From: Sphingomonas sp. Ant H11
GTDB taxonomy: Bacteria > Pseudomonadota > Alphaproteobacteria > Sphingomonadales > Sphingomonadaceae
Direction: 5' to 3'
Assembly: GCF_000797515.1 (NCBI RefSeq)
Contig: NZ_JSBN01000021.1
Coordinates: 1-41,599, forward strand
Length of the DNA: 41,599 nucleotides
Shown here: positions 8,480-17,118 of the stretch, piece by piece
How positions within the stretch are numbered: the first letter of the stretch is position 1
How the letters are laid out: the number at the start of each line of letters is the position of its first letter
Notes under the pieces: model-generated
The model's database searches: none
Told to the model about the DNA's origin: nothing
What the model saw: the letters and a program-made list of their open reading frames with translations, nothing else
Position numbers and translations under genes: made by a program

Positions 8480-8693
8480 CGTTTGGTCCTTATGGGTGGC
8501 CCAGCCGAAATAGCGGACAAGCCAACCGCGACGCTCGACCGATGTTGCGGTTGTGCGCAACGCTGCGCAAGGGATCGCAGTCGACAGGTCCATCACCGCC
8601 CGACATCAGCGCGCGCTGTCCGTCAACTTTCCGATTGACGGCCGTCACGGCGCATTGCAGCTTGTCGTCAAGAATAAAAAATCGAGGAGAGTG
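8480..8693. promoter_or_regulatory. divergent intergenic region between AraC-type regulator and small membrane protein
   Basis: 214 bases separate two divergent starts. It should hold promoters for both genes, and AraC-type regulators often bind such gaps. I could not identify a convincing -35/-10 pair or an operator. The 3' end is locally AT-rich ('agaataaaaaatcgagg', 8671-8687) just before a strong ribosome binding site. Confidence 0.35.
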
Positions 8694-8897
8694 ATGATGG
8701 ACCGTGCTGGGTCGTTTACCGTGGGTGCCGCACTCGTCTTGTTTTCGGCTTTGCACATCGTGAGTGCCCCCGATTACCTCAATATCCTTCCGGCGGCTGT
8801 TTTGCTCTATGGGATCTTCCGCCTCGTCACCAAACGCAGCATCGCCGAGACGCTGGCCGACGAAGAGCTGTCGTTCGCGCCGCCAGCCGAAGGCTGA
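8694..8897 (+). CDS. small two-helix membrane protein of unknown function
   Basis: The protein has 67 residues (66 if the second ATG at 8697 is used). Two hydrophobic segments, 'FTVGAALVLFSALHIV' and 'YLNILPAAVLLYGIFRLV', are followed by a charged tail ('TKRSIAETLADEELSF'). The ribosome binding site GAGGAG (8684-8689) is strong and favours 8694/8697; a GTG at 8691 is too close to it. I do not recognise the family. It diverges from the AraC-type regulator and converges on uvrC. Confidence 0.6.
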   Translation: MMDRAGSFTVGAALVLFSALHIVSAPDYLNILPAAVLLYGIFRLVTKRSIAETLADEELSFAPPAEG

Positions 8898-8940
8898 ACG
8901 GATCGCGTTACGTGAGCCCCCCCTCCCCGTGAGGCCGCGC

Positions 8941-10865
8941 TCAGCGCGCGTGGAAGAAGTCGTAGAGCTGCTGCGCGACCGCCGCGCTGACGCCGGGGGG
9001 CCTTTTTGTAAATCCTCCAAGCTGGCATTGCGCACCGCGCGCGCGGTGCCGAAGTGCATGAGCAGCGCCTTCTTCCGTGCAGGGCCGATGCCGGGCACGT
9101 CATCGAGCGGTGATGCGCCGATTGCCTTAGCCCGTTTGGCACGGTGGGCACCGATCGCGAAGCGGTGGACTTCGTCGCGCAGCCGCTGGAGATAGAATAG
9201 CACCGGCGCATTGACCGGCAGCTGAAACTCGCGCCCGTCGAGCATGTGGAACACCTCGCGCCCATCGCGGCCGTGGTGCGGGCCTTTGGCGATGCCGACC
9301 AGGCACACATCCTCGATCCCCAATTCCTCGAGCACGCCCTTCACCGCGTTGAGCTGCCCGCGTCCGCCATCGATCAACACCAGATCGGGCCAGTCGCCCG
9401 CGTCGCGATCGGGGTCCTCATTTTGCGCGCGCGCGAAACGGCGGGCGAACACTTCGCGCATCATGCCGAAATCGTCGCCCGGAATGGTGTCGGGGTTCTT
9501 GATGTTGAACTTTCGATACTGGCCCTTGCGGAAGCCCTCGGGTCCGGCGACGACCATCGCGCCCAGCGCATTGGTGCCCTGGATATGGCTGTTGTCGTAA
9601 ATCTCGATGCGGTCGGGCGGCTCGGGTAAGTCGAACAGTTCGGCCACTTCGCGCAGCAACTTCGCCTGGGTCGTGCTCTCGGCCAGCCGCCGGTCGAGCG
9701 CTTCCTCGGCATTGCGTTTGGCCTGATCGAGCAATTTGCGGCGCGCGCCACGCTGCGGCATCGACAGCGTGACCTTGAACCCCGCCTGCCCGCCCAGCGC
9801 CTCGCCCAGCAGCACCGCCTCGTCCAGTTCGCGGTCGAGCAATACGGTGCGCGGCGGTGGAACCTCTTCGTAAAATTGCGCAAGGAAACCGGTCAGGATC
9901 TCGTCCTCGGGCACGTCGGCGGTGTGCGCGGGGAAGAAGCTGCGATGCCCCCAATTCTGCCCGCCGCGAATGAAAAAGGCCTGGATGCCGATCACGCCAT
10001 TCTTGTTGGCCATCGCAAAGATGTCGGCATCGCCCAGCCCCTCGGCGTTGATCGCCTGGCTGCCCTGAATGAAGGTCAGCGCGCGCAGCCGATCGCGCAG
10101 GATCGCAGCGAGTTCGAAGTCCATCGCCTCGGCCGCCGCCTGCATCTGCGCGCCGAGCTTCGCCTGCACCTCGGTCGACTTTCCGGCGAGAAACGCCTTG
10201 GCGTCGGCCACGAGTTCGCCATAGCCAGCCGCATCGATCCGCCCGACGCACGGGGCCGAGCAGCGCTTGATCTGGTAGAGCAGGCACGGTCGGTCGCGAT
10301 TCTTGAAGAAACCGTCGGTACAACTGCGCAGCAGGAACAGTTTTTGCAGCGCGTTCAAGGTGTTGTTGACCGCGCCCGCGCTGGCGAAGGGGCCGTAATA
10401 ATTGCCCTTGGCGCGCCGCGCGCCGCGATGTTTCTGGATCCGCGGAAAGTCATGATCGGCGCGTAACAGGATGAACGGAAAGGATTTATCGTCGCGCAGC
10501 AGGACGTTATAGGCAGGTCGGTAGCGTTTGATCAGTTGCGCTTCGAGCAGCAGCGCTTCGGCCTCATTATTGGTCGTGACGATCGTCATTGCGCGCGTCT
10601 GCGCGACCATGCGCTGCAAGCGCCGCGACAGCCGCTCCACCTGCGTGTAATTGGTGACGCGGTTCTTCAGCGCGCGCGCCTTGCCGACGTACAGCACGTC
10701 CCCCCGCGCATCGAGCATCCGATAGACGCCGGGCCGTGCCGGGAGCGTCGCCAGCACGTTGCGGATTGCGGCAACCCCGGCATCGAGATCGGGCGTGTCG
10801 CTGCCGCGGACGGTGAAGGTGGCCTTGTCTTCGTTGAAGCGTGTCGGGGCGTTGGGATCGGACAT
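8941..10865 (-). CDS. uvrC: excinuclease ABC subunit C, frame broken near the 3' end
   Basis: UvrC makes the dual incisions of nucleotide excision repair with UvrA and UvrB. In order: the GIY-YIG nuclease domain near residues 35-100 ('RPGVYRMLDARGDVLYVGKA'), the Cys-rich 'CLLYQIKRCSAPCVG', the UVR helical motif ('MQAAAEAMDFELAAILRDRL'), the RNase H-like endonuclease domain ('DLVLIDGGRGQLNAV') and the helix-hairpin-helix end ('DVPGIGPARKKALLMHFG'). After 'ASLEDLQK' the frame breaks in the A5-GG-C6 run (plus strand 8995-9007). The other frame continues 'APGVSAAVAQQLYDFFHAR' and stops at 8941, as the family requires. Net change is +2 or -1. Without correction the frame runs on to 8490, giving an unrelated tail. 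Corrected length is about 640 residues. Probably a sequencing indel. Confidence 0.95.
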
Positions 10866-10949
10866 TATCGTTTGATCTAGGCATTCGTGCGCCGGGATGC
10901 CACGCCTTCCTTGCTGGGCAAATGCCGCCGTCGATGAAAGCAGGGCACG

Positions 10950-11279
10950 ATGTACATTTCGATTACCGGGCTGAAGCCCAAAAGCGCGCTGCAGGTGCCC
11001 CGCTTCTGGTGGCATGCGATCCGCTCAATGCGGCAAGCGCAACGTGCGGCCGGCAATATCTCGGTCGAGGCGCGCACGATTGACGGCACACACCACACGC
11101 TTACGCTATGGGTCGATCGCGCGGCGATGCGCGCCTATCTCAGCCAAGGGGCCCACCGCGGAGCGATGCGCGCGTCGCGCAGCATCGGGACGGGCACTGT
11201 GTTTGGGTATGAGGATGACACCGCCCCGGCCTGGAGCGAGGTGCCAGCGCTCCTGCGCGACCGGGGTCGCGTGATCTGA
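10950..11279 (+). CDS. hypothetical protein, possible dimeric alpha/beta-barrel fold
   Basis: The protein has 109 residues, no signal peptide or membrane segment. The pattern, an opening strand ('MYISITGLKPKS'), a Trp-rich helix ('VPRFWWHAIRSMRQAQ'), then 'HTLTLWVDRAAMRAYLSQGAHRGAMRAS', resembles small monooxygenase-like or DUF proteins with a ferredoxin-like barrel. This is a fold impression only and I cannot name the family. It diverges from uvrC across 84 bases, with an AGGG near the start, and converges on the next exported protein gene. Confidence 0.6.
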   Translation: MYISITGLKPKSALQVPRFWWHAIRSMRQAQRAAGNISVEARTIDGTHHTLTLWVDRAAMRAYLSQGAHRGAMRASRSIGTGTVFGYEDDTAPAWSEVPALLRDRGRVI

Positions 11280-11321
11280 ATTGTGCAACAGCGGCGACGG
11301 GATACCCGCCGCCGCCAAAGC

Positions 11322-11669
11322 TCACTTGATCGCGGCGAGGTCAGCCTTGACCTTGGCCAGCGCGGCATCGGTCAGCGCGCCCTGCGACAACGGCTGCACC
11401 TGGTTGAGCGACATGCCCTTGAACGAGTCGTACATCGGGTGCGCGGTGATGTTCTGCAGATCTGTGTCGAGTACCGTCTTGCCGGCCGTGTTAGCGGCGA
11501 TCGTCTCGATCGGGGTGTCGAGATCGAATTTGGCGGCACCGGTTGCGGTGGCGGTCGTAGCCGGTGCAGCGACGGCAGGAGCCGATGCGGTGGCCGGCGC
11601 AGGCGCGGTCTGGGCAGCGAGCGGCGTTGCGATAAAAGCGACGGCCGCAGCGAGAACGACAGACTTCAT
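11322..11669 (-). CDS. small exported protein of unknown function
   Basis: The protein has 115 residues. It has a signal peptide (MKSVVLAAAVAFIATPLAAQ, cleavage after AAQ likely), an Ala/Thr/Pro linker (about residues 21-45), and a 65-residue folded part beginning 'KFDLDTPIETIAANTAGK' and ending 'AKVKADLAAIK'. The ribosome binding site AGAGG is well placed upstream of 11669. The domain has the look of small sphingomonad periplasmic proteins, but I do not recognise a named family. It lies 105 bases downstream of the ATP synthase b gene and is separated from it by the terminator hairpin at 11735-11770. Confidence 0.65.
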   Translation of the reverse strand: MKSVVLAAAVAFIATPLAAQTAPAPATASAPAVAAPATTATATGAAKFDLDTPIETIAANTAGKTVLDTDLQNITAHPMYDSFKGMSLNQVQPLSQGALTDAALAKVKADLAAIK

Positions 11670-11734
11670 GGGAGGGCCTCTTTCGAAAGGTAAGCGGCGC
11701 GAATCACCGCGATGCCAACGTTACCCCGATAAGT

Positions 11735-11770
11735 GGCGAAACGAAATGCACCCGCGACAACGGGTGCATT
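11735..11770 (-). terminator. rho-independent terminator of the F0 ATP synthase operon
   Basis: A perfect 10-base inverted repeat, AATGCACCCG (11745-11754) and CGGGTGCATT (11761-11770), encloses a six-base loop. Read on the minus strand the stem is followed by TTTCGTTT. It sits four bases beyond the stop of the b-subunit gene, exactly where the operon should end. Confidence 0.82.
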
Positions 11771-11774
11771 ACGG

Positions 11775-12329
11775 TCAGTTGAGCTTGCCCAACCCAGCGA
11801 TGGTCCGGTCGACCAGGGTCTTGTCCGCTTCGGCACCGTGACGCTGGGCGATGATCGTCGCGGCAGCGCGGGTTGCAGCATCGGCTGCGCGCGCGCGGAC
11901 CTCGGCAATGGCGGTGCGTTCGGCACCGGCAATCTTGTCTTCGGCCATCGTCTGACGGCGTGCGATCAAATCGGTGAGATCGGCTTCAGCCTTGGCCAGC
12001 ATAGCTGCCGCCTCGGCTTCGGCATGGGCGACGATAGCGGCGGCATCGCCAGCGCTGGCGGCGTTACGCGCCTTGGCCTCGGCAAGCTGTGCCTCGGCTT
12101 CCGCGCGCAACTTGGACGCTTCCTCCAACTGACCACGGATCGTCGCGATGCGGCTGTCGAGCATGCCCGCAATCATCTTGGGCACTTTCTGCCAGATCAT
12201 GATCGCAATCACGACCAGCATCGACAACGCGACGAACATCGGCGGGGTGATGCCGAGGAATGCCATTTCGTGATGCAGCTCGGTGGCTCCGGTATGCTCC
12301 ATCGTCTTGACTGCTTGACCGTCAGCCAT
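11775..12329 (-). CDS. atpF: F0F1 ATP synthase subunit b
   Basis: This is the peripheral-stalk subunit that holds F1 to the membrane sector. The protein has 184 residues: an N-terminal segment, one membrane helix ('FVALSMLVVIAIMIW', about residues 33-48), then a long Ala/Glu/Lys-rich helical coiled coil to the end. The start at 12329 overlaps the stop of the upstream b' gene by eight bases. It is last in the operon, followed at once by a clear terminator. The F1 genes (delta, alpha, gamma, beta, epsilon) are not in the window, as expected for alphaproteobacteria, where F0 and F1 form separate operons. Confidence 0.93.
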   Translation of the reverse strand: MADGQAVKTMEHTGATELHHEMAFLGITPPMFVALSMLVVIAIMIWQKVPKMIAGMLDSRIATIRGQLEEASKLRAEAEAQLAEAKARNAASAGDAAAIVAHAEAEAAAMLAKAEADLTDLIARRQTMAEDKIAGAERTAIAEVRARAADAATRAAATIIAQRHGAEADKTLVDRTIAGLGKLN

Positions 12330-12816
12330 GTGCCAGCTCTGCCTTAACCTGCGTTTCGATGGTCGTGCGGTCGACCGCCACGCCCGAAAGCTTGGCGACG
12401 ATCTGTTCGACCGCCTCGACCGTATTGGTCTCGATTTCGGCGAGCGCCTGCACCTTTGCGGCACCGATGCGACCGGTGGCGGCATCGAGTTGCGCGGCCA
12501 GCGCGGCGTCGCTGGTCTTCAGCTTGGCCTCGGTGCCGGCAATCGCCCGCGCCTTGGCTTCGCCGAGAGCGACGGCCGCCGTGGCACGCGCGGATTCGAG
12601 CCCCGCCTGATAATCGCGCTCGGAGGTGAGCGCAGCAGCGCGCGCCGCCTCCGCCGCAGCGATGTCCCCCGCAATCCGGCCGTTACGATCTTCGATCGTC
12701 GCCTCGATCTTGGGGACCATCGCCTTGCCGATCCCGAAATAGATCAGCGCGAATACGATCGCGAGCCAGAACAGCTGCGAGGCGTAAATCTCGCCAATCT
12801 GGGAAATCTGCGGCAT
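12322..12816 (-). CDS. atpG: F0F1 ATP synthase subunit b'
   Basis: This is the second, diverged b-type stalk subunit found in phototrophs and alphaproteobacteria. The protein has 164 residues: short N-terminus ('MPQISQIGEIYASQ'), membrane helix ('LFWLAIVFALIYFGIGKAMV', about 15-34), then 130 residues of charged coiled coil ending 'VKAELAHG'. The opening 'MPQ...IYASQLFWL' is typical of b' as opposed to b. It overlaps atpF by eight bases downstream and follows the c-subunit gene by 19 bases. Symbol use varies (atpG, atpX, atpF2); the subunit identity is clear. Confidence 0.92.
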   Translation of the reverse strand: MPQISQIGEIYASQLFWLAIVFALIYFGIGKAMVPKIEATIEDRNGRIAGDIAAAEAARAAALTSERDYQAGLESARATAAVALGEAKARAIAGTEAKLKTSDAALAAQLDAATGRIGAAKVQALAEIETNTVEAVEQIVAKLSGVAVDRTTIETQVKAELAHG

Positions 12817-12835
12817 TGGTGGCGCTCGCTCTTGC

Positions 12836-13066
12836 TTACTTGACGACGAAGAGGATGAGAATCGCGACGACGAACGCGATCAGACCCAGAAGTTCCGAAG
12901 CCGCGAAGCCGATGAACAGGCGACCCTGCTGACCGTCTGCGGCACCCGGGTTGCGCAGTGCGCCTTCGAGGAACGAACCGAACACGTTGCCCACGCCGAG
13001 CGCGGCCAGACCAACGCCGATCGCCGCGAGGCCGGCACCGATGTACATTGCAGAAGTATGATCCAT
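12836..13066 (-). CDS. atpE: F0F1 ATP synthase subunit c
   Basis: This is the proton-carrying ring subunit. The protein has 76 residues in the normal hairpin: helix 1 with the Gly/Ala repeat 'AGLAAIGVGLAALGVG', the polar loop 'ALRNPGAADGQQGRL', and helix 2 with the essential carboxylate Glu58 in 'FAASELLGLIAF'. Glu (not Asp) and no extra conserved Na+ ligand pattern fits a proton type. It lies between the a and b' genes, 42 bases after the former. Confidence 0.96.
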   Translation of the reverse strand: MDHTSAMYIGAGLAAIGVGLAALGVGNVFGSFLEGALRNPGAADGQQGRLFIGFAASELLGLIAFVVAILILFVVK

Positions 13067-13108
13067 GATAGGCTCCTTGAGAATTGCGTAGTGAGGGTAT
13101 TGAAAAGA

Positions 13109-13891
13109 TTAGTGCAGGTGCACCGCGTCGTGCAGGTACAGCGACGTCAACAGCGCAAACACATAGGCCTGGATCGCACACACCAGCAACTCCAGCGCGC
13201 TGACCCCGACGATCATCACGAAGCTGAGCAAGCTGACGACGGGCCCGAGCGCACCGCCCGCGTTGAGGCCCTGCACGACGAAGCTACCGAACACTTCGAG
13301 CAGGATGTGCCCCGCCGTCATCGCGACGAACAGTCGCAGACCGAGCGAGAACGGGCGCACCATGAACGAGACGAATTCGACCGGGATGATCACCGGCATC
13401 AGCCAGGCGGGCGCCCCGTGCGGCACGAACAGGCTGAAGAACTTCAGGCCGTGCGTCGCGAAACCGACCGCCAGCACGATGCCGAAGGACAGGAATGCCA
13501 GCACCGCCGTCACCGTGATGTGGCTGGTGACTGCAAAGGTGTGCAGACCCGGCAGGATCGCCAACGGCAGCACGCCGACCAGGTTGGCGAACAGGATGAA
13601 GAAGAACAGCGAGAAGATATAGGGCGCGAACTTCTTGCCGCCCGAACCGATGTTTACCGACACCATATTGTCGATGAAGCTGACGGCGTCCTCCGCGGCG
13701 ACCTGCCAGCGGCCAGGCACGAGCTGACGCTTCAGGCCACCAGCCATGAACACGGCGAGCAGCACGAACACCACCACCATGAACAGCGCCGAGTTGGTGA
13801 AGGATACGTCATAGCCAAACAGGTCCAGATGCCGGCCCAAGACGGGCTCGACCTTGAACTGTTCCATCGGATCGATTTTGCCGGCGCTCAC
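13109..13891 (-). CDS. atpB: F0F1 ATP synthase subunit a
   Basis: This stator channel protein lets protons reach the c ring. The protein has 260 residues with six or so membrane helices. The essential arginine is in 'FSLGLRLFVAMTAGHILL', and the last helix carries 'ALELLVCAIQAYVFALLTSLYL' split around its conserved Gln. The N-terminal 'IDPMEQFKVEPV' is typical of alphaproteobacterial AtpB. The start overlaps the atpI stop by four bases (ATGA at 13891-13888). Confidence 0.95.
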   Translation of the reverse strand: MSAGKIDPMEQFKVEPVLGRHLDLFGYDVSFTNSALFMVVVFVLLAVFMAGGLKRQLVPGRWQVAAEDAVSFIDNMVSVNIGSGGKKFAPYIFSLFFFILFANLVGVLPLAILPGLHTFAVTSHITVTAVLAFLSFGIVLAVGFATHGLKFFSLFVPHGAPAWLMPVIIPVEFVSFMVRPFSLGLRLFVAMTAGHILLEVFGSFVVQGLNAGGALGPVVSLLSFVMIVGVSALELLVCAIQAYVFALLTSLYLHDAVHLH

Positions 13892-14170
13892 TCCGCGCGC
13901 TCCTTCGAAATCTTGATGATGTTAAGGAACGCCCCGATAACCGCGAGCGTCAAGACGATCAGCAGCGCCCAGGGCGAGGTTCCCAACCAATGGTCGAGCG
14001 CCCAGCCCATGACCCCGCCACCGAACAAGGCACCCAGCAGCAGCGTCAGCACGCGCGCGCTGCGAATAGCCTTTCGCCGGGGGCAGCGCGACACCAGCAC
14101 GCACCTGGCCAGCCGCCTTCGCCGAAGCGATGCGGGCATCCAGGTCGTTCTTCTGGTGTACGTCGGCCAA
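13888..14170 (-). CDS. atpI: ATP synthase assembly protein I, one frame break
   Basis: AtpI assists assembly of the c ring. The corrected protein has about 93 residues: a polar N-terminus ('ADVHQKNDLDARIASAKAAG') and two membrane helices ('VLTLLLGALFGGGVMGWALD' and 'LLIVLTLAVIGAFLNIIK') joined by 'HWLGTSP'. The first part and the helices are in different frames. One extra base, most likely in the G5 run at 14079-14083, accounts for it. The start is a TTG at 14170, with AGGA ten bases upstream. The tail overlaps atpB by four bases. It is first in the F0 operon, as usual. Confidence 0.82.
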
Positions 14171-14176
14171 GGGGCG

Positions 14177-14190
14177 CTTATCCTGATAAG
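14177..14190 (-). promoter_or_regulatory. palindrome enclosing the atpI ribosome binding site
   Basis: CTTATC-CT-GATAAG is a perfect 6-base inverted repeat just upstream of the TTG start of atpI. On the minus strand the loop holds the AGGA that would serve as Shine-Dalgarno, so a short hairpin could mask it. A second small hairpin (GTGCC-ttt-GGCAC, about 14195-14207) lies just upstream in the leader. Function is inferred only. Confidence 0.35.
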
Positions 14191-14358
14191 AAAACGCCGC
14201 CGTGCCTTTGGCACCGCGACGGTGAACATCGGGGATCGTGGGGAAAGAGCCCCGTTCACGCGCCGTTTAGGAAGGTGACCGGGGGGTGTCAACTGTTGTG
14301 GCCGATCCGGACCGCCGCGTTTGCCTATCGCCCCTGCCCGCGATACTCCTTTGGTCCA

Positions 14359-15042
14359 ATGAGCGAGCCCCTCCCCGATCATGCCGGACACCGCGCGCGA
14401 CTGCGGCAGCGCTTGATCGAACAAGGCGGGGACGCGTTGCTCGATCACGAATTGGTCGAATATCTTTTGGCGCTGGCGATTCCCCGGCGCGACACCAAGC
14501 CGCTGGCGAAAGCATTGCTTGCCGAATTCGGCGGGGTCGGCGGGCTGTTCAGCGCCGATCCCGAGGCATTGCTGCGCGTCGCCGGCATGGGCGAAACCTC
14601 CGTCGCGGCGATCAAGATCGTGCAGGCGACCGCGCTGCGGCTGTTACGTGTGCAAGCCAGCGCGCAACCCGTACTGGCCAGCTGGCAAGCCTTGATCGAC
14701 TATCTCCACGCCGACATGGCGCACCGCACCAACGAACGGGTCCGCGTGCTCCATCTCAACACGCGCAACATGCTGATTCGCGACGAAGCGATGAGCGAGG
14801 GCTCGATCGACGAAGCCGCCTTGTACGTGCGCGAGGTGATCCGGCGCGCGATCGATCTGGGCTCCGCTGCCATCATTCTGGTGCACAACCACCCGAGCGG
14901 CGACCCCGCCCCCAGCCGAGCCGACATCGAAGTCACCCGCAAGGTCGCCGAAACGGGCAAGCGCCTGGGCATCGCAGTACACGACCACATCATCATCGGG
15001 GCGAGCGGGCATTCCAGCCTGCGCGCGATGGGGTTGTTATAG
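14359..15042 (+). CDS. radC: RadC family JAB/MPN-domain protein
   Basis: The protein has 227 residues. An N-terminal helix-hairpin-helix part ('GLFSADPEALLRVAGMGETSVAAIK', with a break) precedes the JAB1/MPN metalloprotease-like domain with 'HNHPSGDPAPSRADIEVT' (His-x-His-Pro...Asp zinc motif), the upstream 'NMLIRDEAMSEGS' glutamate and the downstream 'DHIIIG'. Despite the name, a role in DNA repair was withdrawn for E. coli RadC; the family is linked to DNA and competence but its reaction is unsettled. The ATG at 14359 is chosen; the longer upstream frame would cross the atpI promoter region. It diverges from atpI. Confidence 0.9.
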   Translation: MSEPLPDHAGHRARLRQRLIEQGGDALLDHELVEYLLALAIPRRDTKPLAKALLAEFGGVGGLFSADPEALLRVAGMGETSVAAIKIVQATALRLLRVQASAQPVLASWQALIDYLHADMAHRTNERVRVLHLNTRNMLIRDEAMSEGSIDEAALYVREVIRRAIDLGSAAIILVHNHPSGDPAPSRADIEVTRKVAETGKRLGIAVHDHIIIGASGHSSLRAMGLL

Positions 15043-15100
15043 AAAGCCAAGCGCCCGCCGCCCCGGACGGGGCAGCGGCGCTGTGGTGACACGGTGAGGT

Positions 15101-15577
15101 TTAGCCTTGCTGCGACAGGAAGCCGGTCAGCTCGGATTTGCTGACCTTCTTATTCTTGTCGGTATCGGCCTGCGCAAACGCCTGGTTCAGCCATGCCTTG
15201 GTTGCTGGCGAGGTTGCCTTGGTCGAGGGGGCGCTCGCGCTTTTCAGCGCGATCATCCAGGCGTCGAATTCCTTCGCATTCAGCACGCCATCGCCGTCCT
15301 TGTCGTAGTTGGAAAATTCCTGACTGACGACCTGCGCCACTTGCGTGCCCGTCGCTGGCTGAGCGGCGACAGCTGAATCAGCCGCCGGGGCAGTTGCCGA
15401 ATCGGCGGGTACAGCGCTCTGTGGTGTGGCCGACGCAGGTTGAGCCGGAAGAGCTTGGTCAGTCGTCGTTGGCACAGACTGTGCGGGTTGCGGGCTGCTC
15501 GGCATGGATTGCGTGTCCTGCGCAAATGCAGGCACAGCAAAAGTCATTGCACTTGCAAGTAAAGCATATTTGAACAT
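15101..15577 (-). CDS. exported EF-hand calcium-binding protein
   Basis: The protein has 158 residues. A signal peptide (MFKYALLASAMTFAVPAFAQ) is followed by about 65 residues rich in Ser, Pro, Gln, Ala and Thr, an extended linker, and then two EF-hand-like loops: 'DKDGDGVLNAKEF' (canonical, with Asp1, Asp3, Asp5 and Glu12) and 'ADTDKNKKVSKSEL' (good but less acidic). It is probably a periplasmic or surface Ca2+ binder. The ATG at 15577 is preferred since the upstream frame has no signal peptide. It diverges from purB; its tail faces radC across 58 bases. Confidence 0.8.
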   Translation of the reverse strand: MFKYALLASAMTFAVPAFAQDTQSMPSSPQPAQSVPTTTDQALPAQPASATPQSAVPADSATAPAADSAVAAQPATGTQVAQVVSQEFSNYDKDGDGVLNAKEFDAWMIALKSASAPSTKATSPATKAWLNQAFAQADTDKNKKVSKSELTGFLSQQG

Positions 15578-15782
15578 CGGATCTCTCCATCTGACTGTTG
15601 CATATCTCGTTGAACGCGACGCCTTGCGTCCTAACCAGCGTTCCTTGTCTGAACCCCTGTGCTTCCGGATCGGTCCCTTTATTGCCGATTTGAAGGATCG
15701 GCTTGTCCCTGCTAACGCGCGTGTCATCGCGGACCCGTTGCGATTCCGCGATGGCCCGACTCTGCCGCATCAAGGAAATCCG

Positions 15783-17087
15783 ATGGTCCCCCGCTATTCC
15801 CGCCCCGACATGGTCGCGATCTGGACGCCCGAAGCGCGTTTTCAGATCTGGTTCGAGATCGAGGCGCATGCGACCGATGCGCTCGCCGAACTGGGTGTCG
15901 TCCCCAAGGAAGCCGCCGCCGCGATCTGGGCCAAGGGTGCGTTCGAGGTCGAGCGCATCGACGAGATCGAGCGCGAGACCAAGCACGACGTCATCGCTTT
16001 CCTGACCAATGTCGCCGAACATGTCGGCCCCGAAGCGCGCTTCATGCACCAGGGCATGACTTCGTCCGACGTGCTCGACACCTGCCTTGCGGTGCAGTTG
16101 GCGCGCGCGAGCGACTTGCTGATCGCCGATCTCGATGCGCTGCTGGCGGTGCTGAAGCGTCGCGCGGTCGAGCATAAATTGACCCCGACGATCGGCCGCA
16201 GCCACGGCATTCATGCCGAGCCGGTCACGTTCGGGCTCAAGCTCGCCCAGGCCTATGCCGAGTTTGCCCGCAACCGCGCGCGGCTCGTCGCGGCGCGGGC
16301 CGATATTGCCACCTGCGCGATTTCGGGCGCGGTCGGCACCTTCGCCAATATCGATCCGTTCGTGGAGGCGCATGTCGCCGAGAAGCTCGGCCTCACCGTC
16401 GAGCCGGTTTCGACCCAGGTCATCCCGCGCGACCGCCACGCGATGTTCTTCGCGACGCTGGGCGTGATCGCCTCGTCGATCGAGCGGCTCGCGACCGAGA
16501 TCCGCCACTTGCAGCGCACCGAAGTGCTGGAGGCCGAGGAGTTTTTCTCGCCGGGCCAGAAGGGCTCGTCGGCGATGCCGCACAAGCGCAACCCGGTGCT
16601 GACCGAAAACCTGACTGGCCTTGCCCGGATGGTGCGCGGGTATGTGACGCCTGCGCTGGAGAATGTGGCGCTGTGGCATGAGCGCGATATCTCGCACTCC
16701 TCGGTCGAGCGCTATATCGGCCCCGACGCCACGATCACGCTCGACTTCGCGCTGGCGCGGCTGACGGGCGTGATGGACAAGCTCGTCGTCTATCCGGCGC
16801 GGATGGACAAGAATCTCAATAAGATGGGCGGTCTGGTCCATTCGCAGCGCGTGTTGCTGGCGCTGACGCAAGCGGGGGTGAGCCGCGAGGACGCCTATCG
16901 CCTGGTGCAGCGCAACGCGATGAAGGTGTGGGATTCGGACGGCGCGCTATCGCTGATGGAATTGCTCAAGGCCGACCCGGAAGTGACGGCGGCACTGTCG
17001 GTTGCGGAGATCGAAGACAAGTTTGACCTCGGCTATCACCTGAAGCATGTCGACACGATCTTTGCGCGCGTCTTCGGTAACGACTGA
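15783..17087 (+). CDS. purB: adenylosuccinate lyase
   Basis: It catalyses two fumarate eliminations in purine synthesis: SAICAR to AICAR, and adenylosuccinate to AMP. The protein has 434 residues, normal for the bacterial short type. Signatures in order: 'RYSRPDMVAIW' at the N-terminus, 'FMHQGMTSSDVLDT' (TS-SD region), 'TIGRSHGIHAEP' with the catalytic His, and the fumarase-superfamily signature 'GSSAMPHKRNP' with the mobile catalytic Ser loop. The ribosome binding site AAGGAA is well spaced to the ATG at 15783. The frame is open further upstream, but that part runs through the divergent EF-hand gene and reads as non-protein. Confidence 0.97.
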   Translation: MVPRYSRPDMVAIWTPEARFQIWFEIEAHATDALAELGVVPKEAAAAIWAKGAFEVERIDEIERETKHDVIAFLTNVAEHVGPEARFMHQGMTSSDVLDTCLAVQLARASDLLIADLDALLAVLKRRAVEHKLTPTIGRSHGIHAEPVTFGLKLAQAYAEFARNRARLVAARADIATCAISGAVGTFANIDPFVEAHVAEKLGLTVEPVSTQVIPRDRHAMFFATLGVIASSIERLATEIRHLQRTEVLEAEEFFSPGQKGSSAMPHKRNPVLTENLTGLARMVRGYVTPALENVALWHERDISHSSVERYIGPDATITLDFALARLTGVMDKLVVYPARMDKNLNKMGGLVHSQRVLLALTQAGVSREDAYRLVQRNAMKVWDSDGALSLMELLKADPEVTAALSVAEIEDKFDLGYHLKHVDTIFARVFGND

Positions 17088-17096
17088 ACGACATTT

Positions 17097-17118
17097 TTTG
17101 CACGCCTCAACGTGCAAA
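17097..17118. repeat. inverted repeat after purB
   Basis: Perfect 8-base arms TTTGCACG and CGTGCAAA enclose a 6-base loop. On the plus strand T6 precedes, not follows, the stem, so it is not a classical plus-strand terminator. It may still end purB transcription or be a regulator site. A second imperfect palindrome (TGCGCG...CGCGCA, 17134-17156) with an AT-rich centre follows. Confidence 0.5.

Noticed and set aside
8490..8940. UvrC extended to 841 residues with an extra C-terminal domain
   Set aside because: The extra part is a frameshift run-on across two other genes; the correct UvrC end is present in the neighbouring frame.
13058..14278. A 406-codon plus-strand frame opposite atpB/atpI
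   Set aside because: It is His/Arg/Gln-rich low-complexity text antisense to a clear ATP synthase operon.
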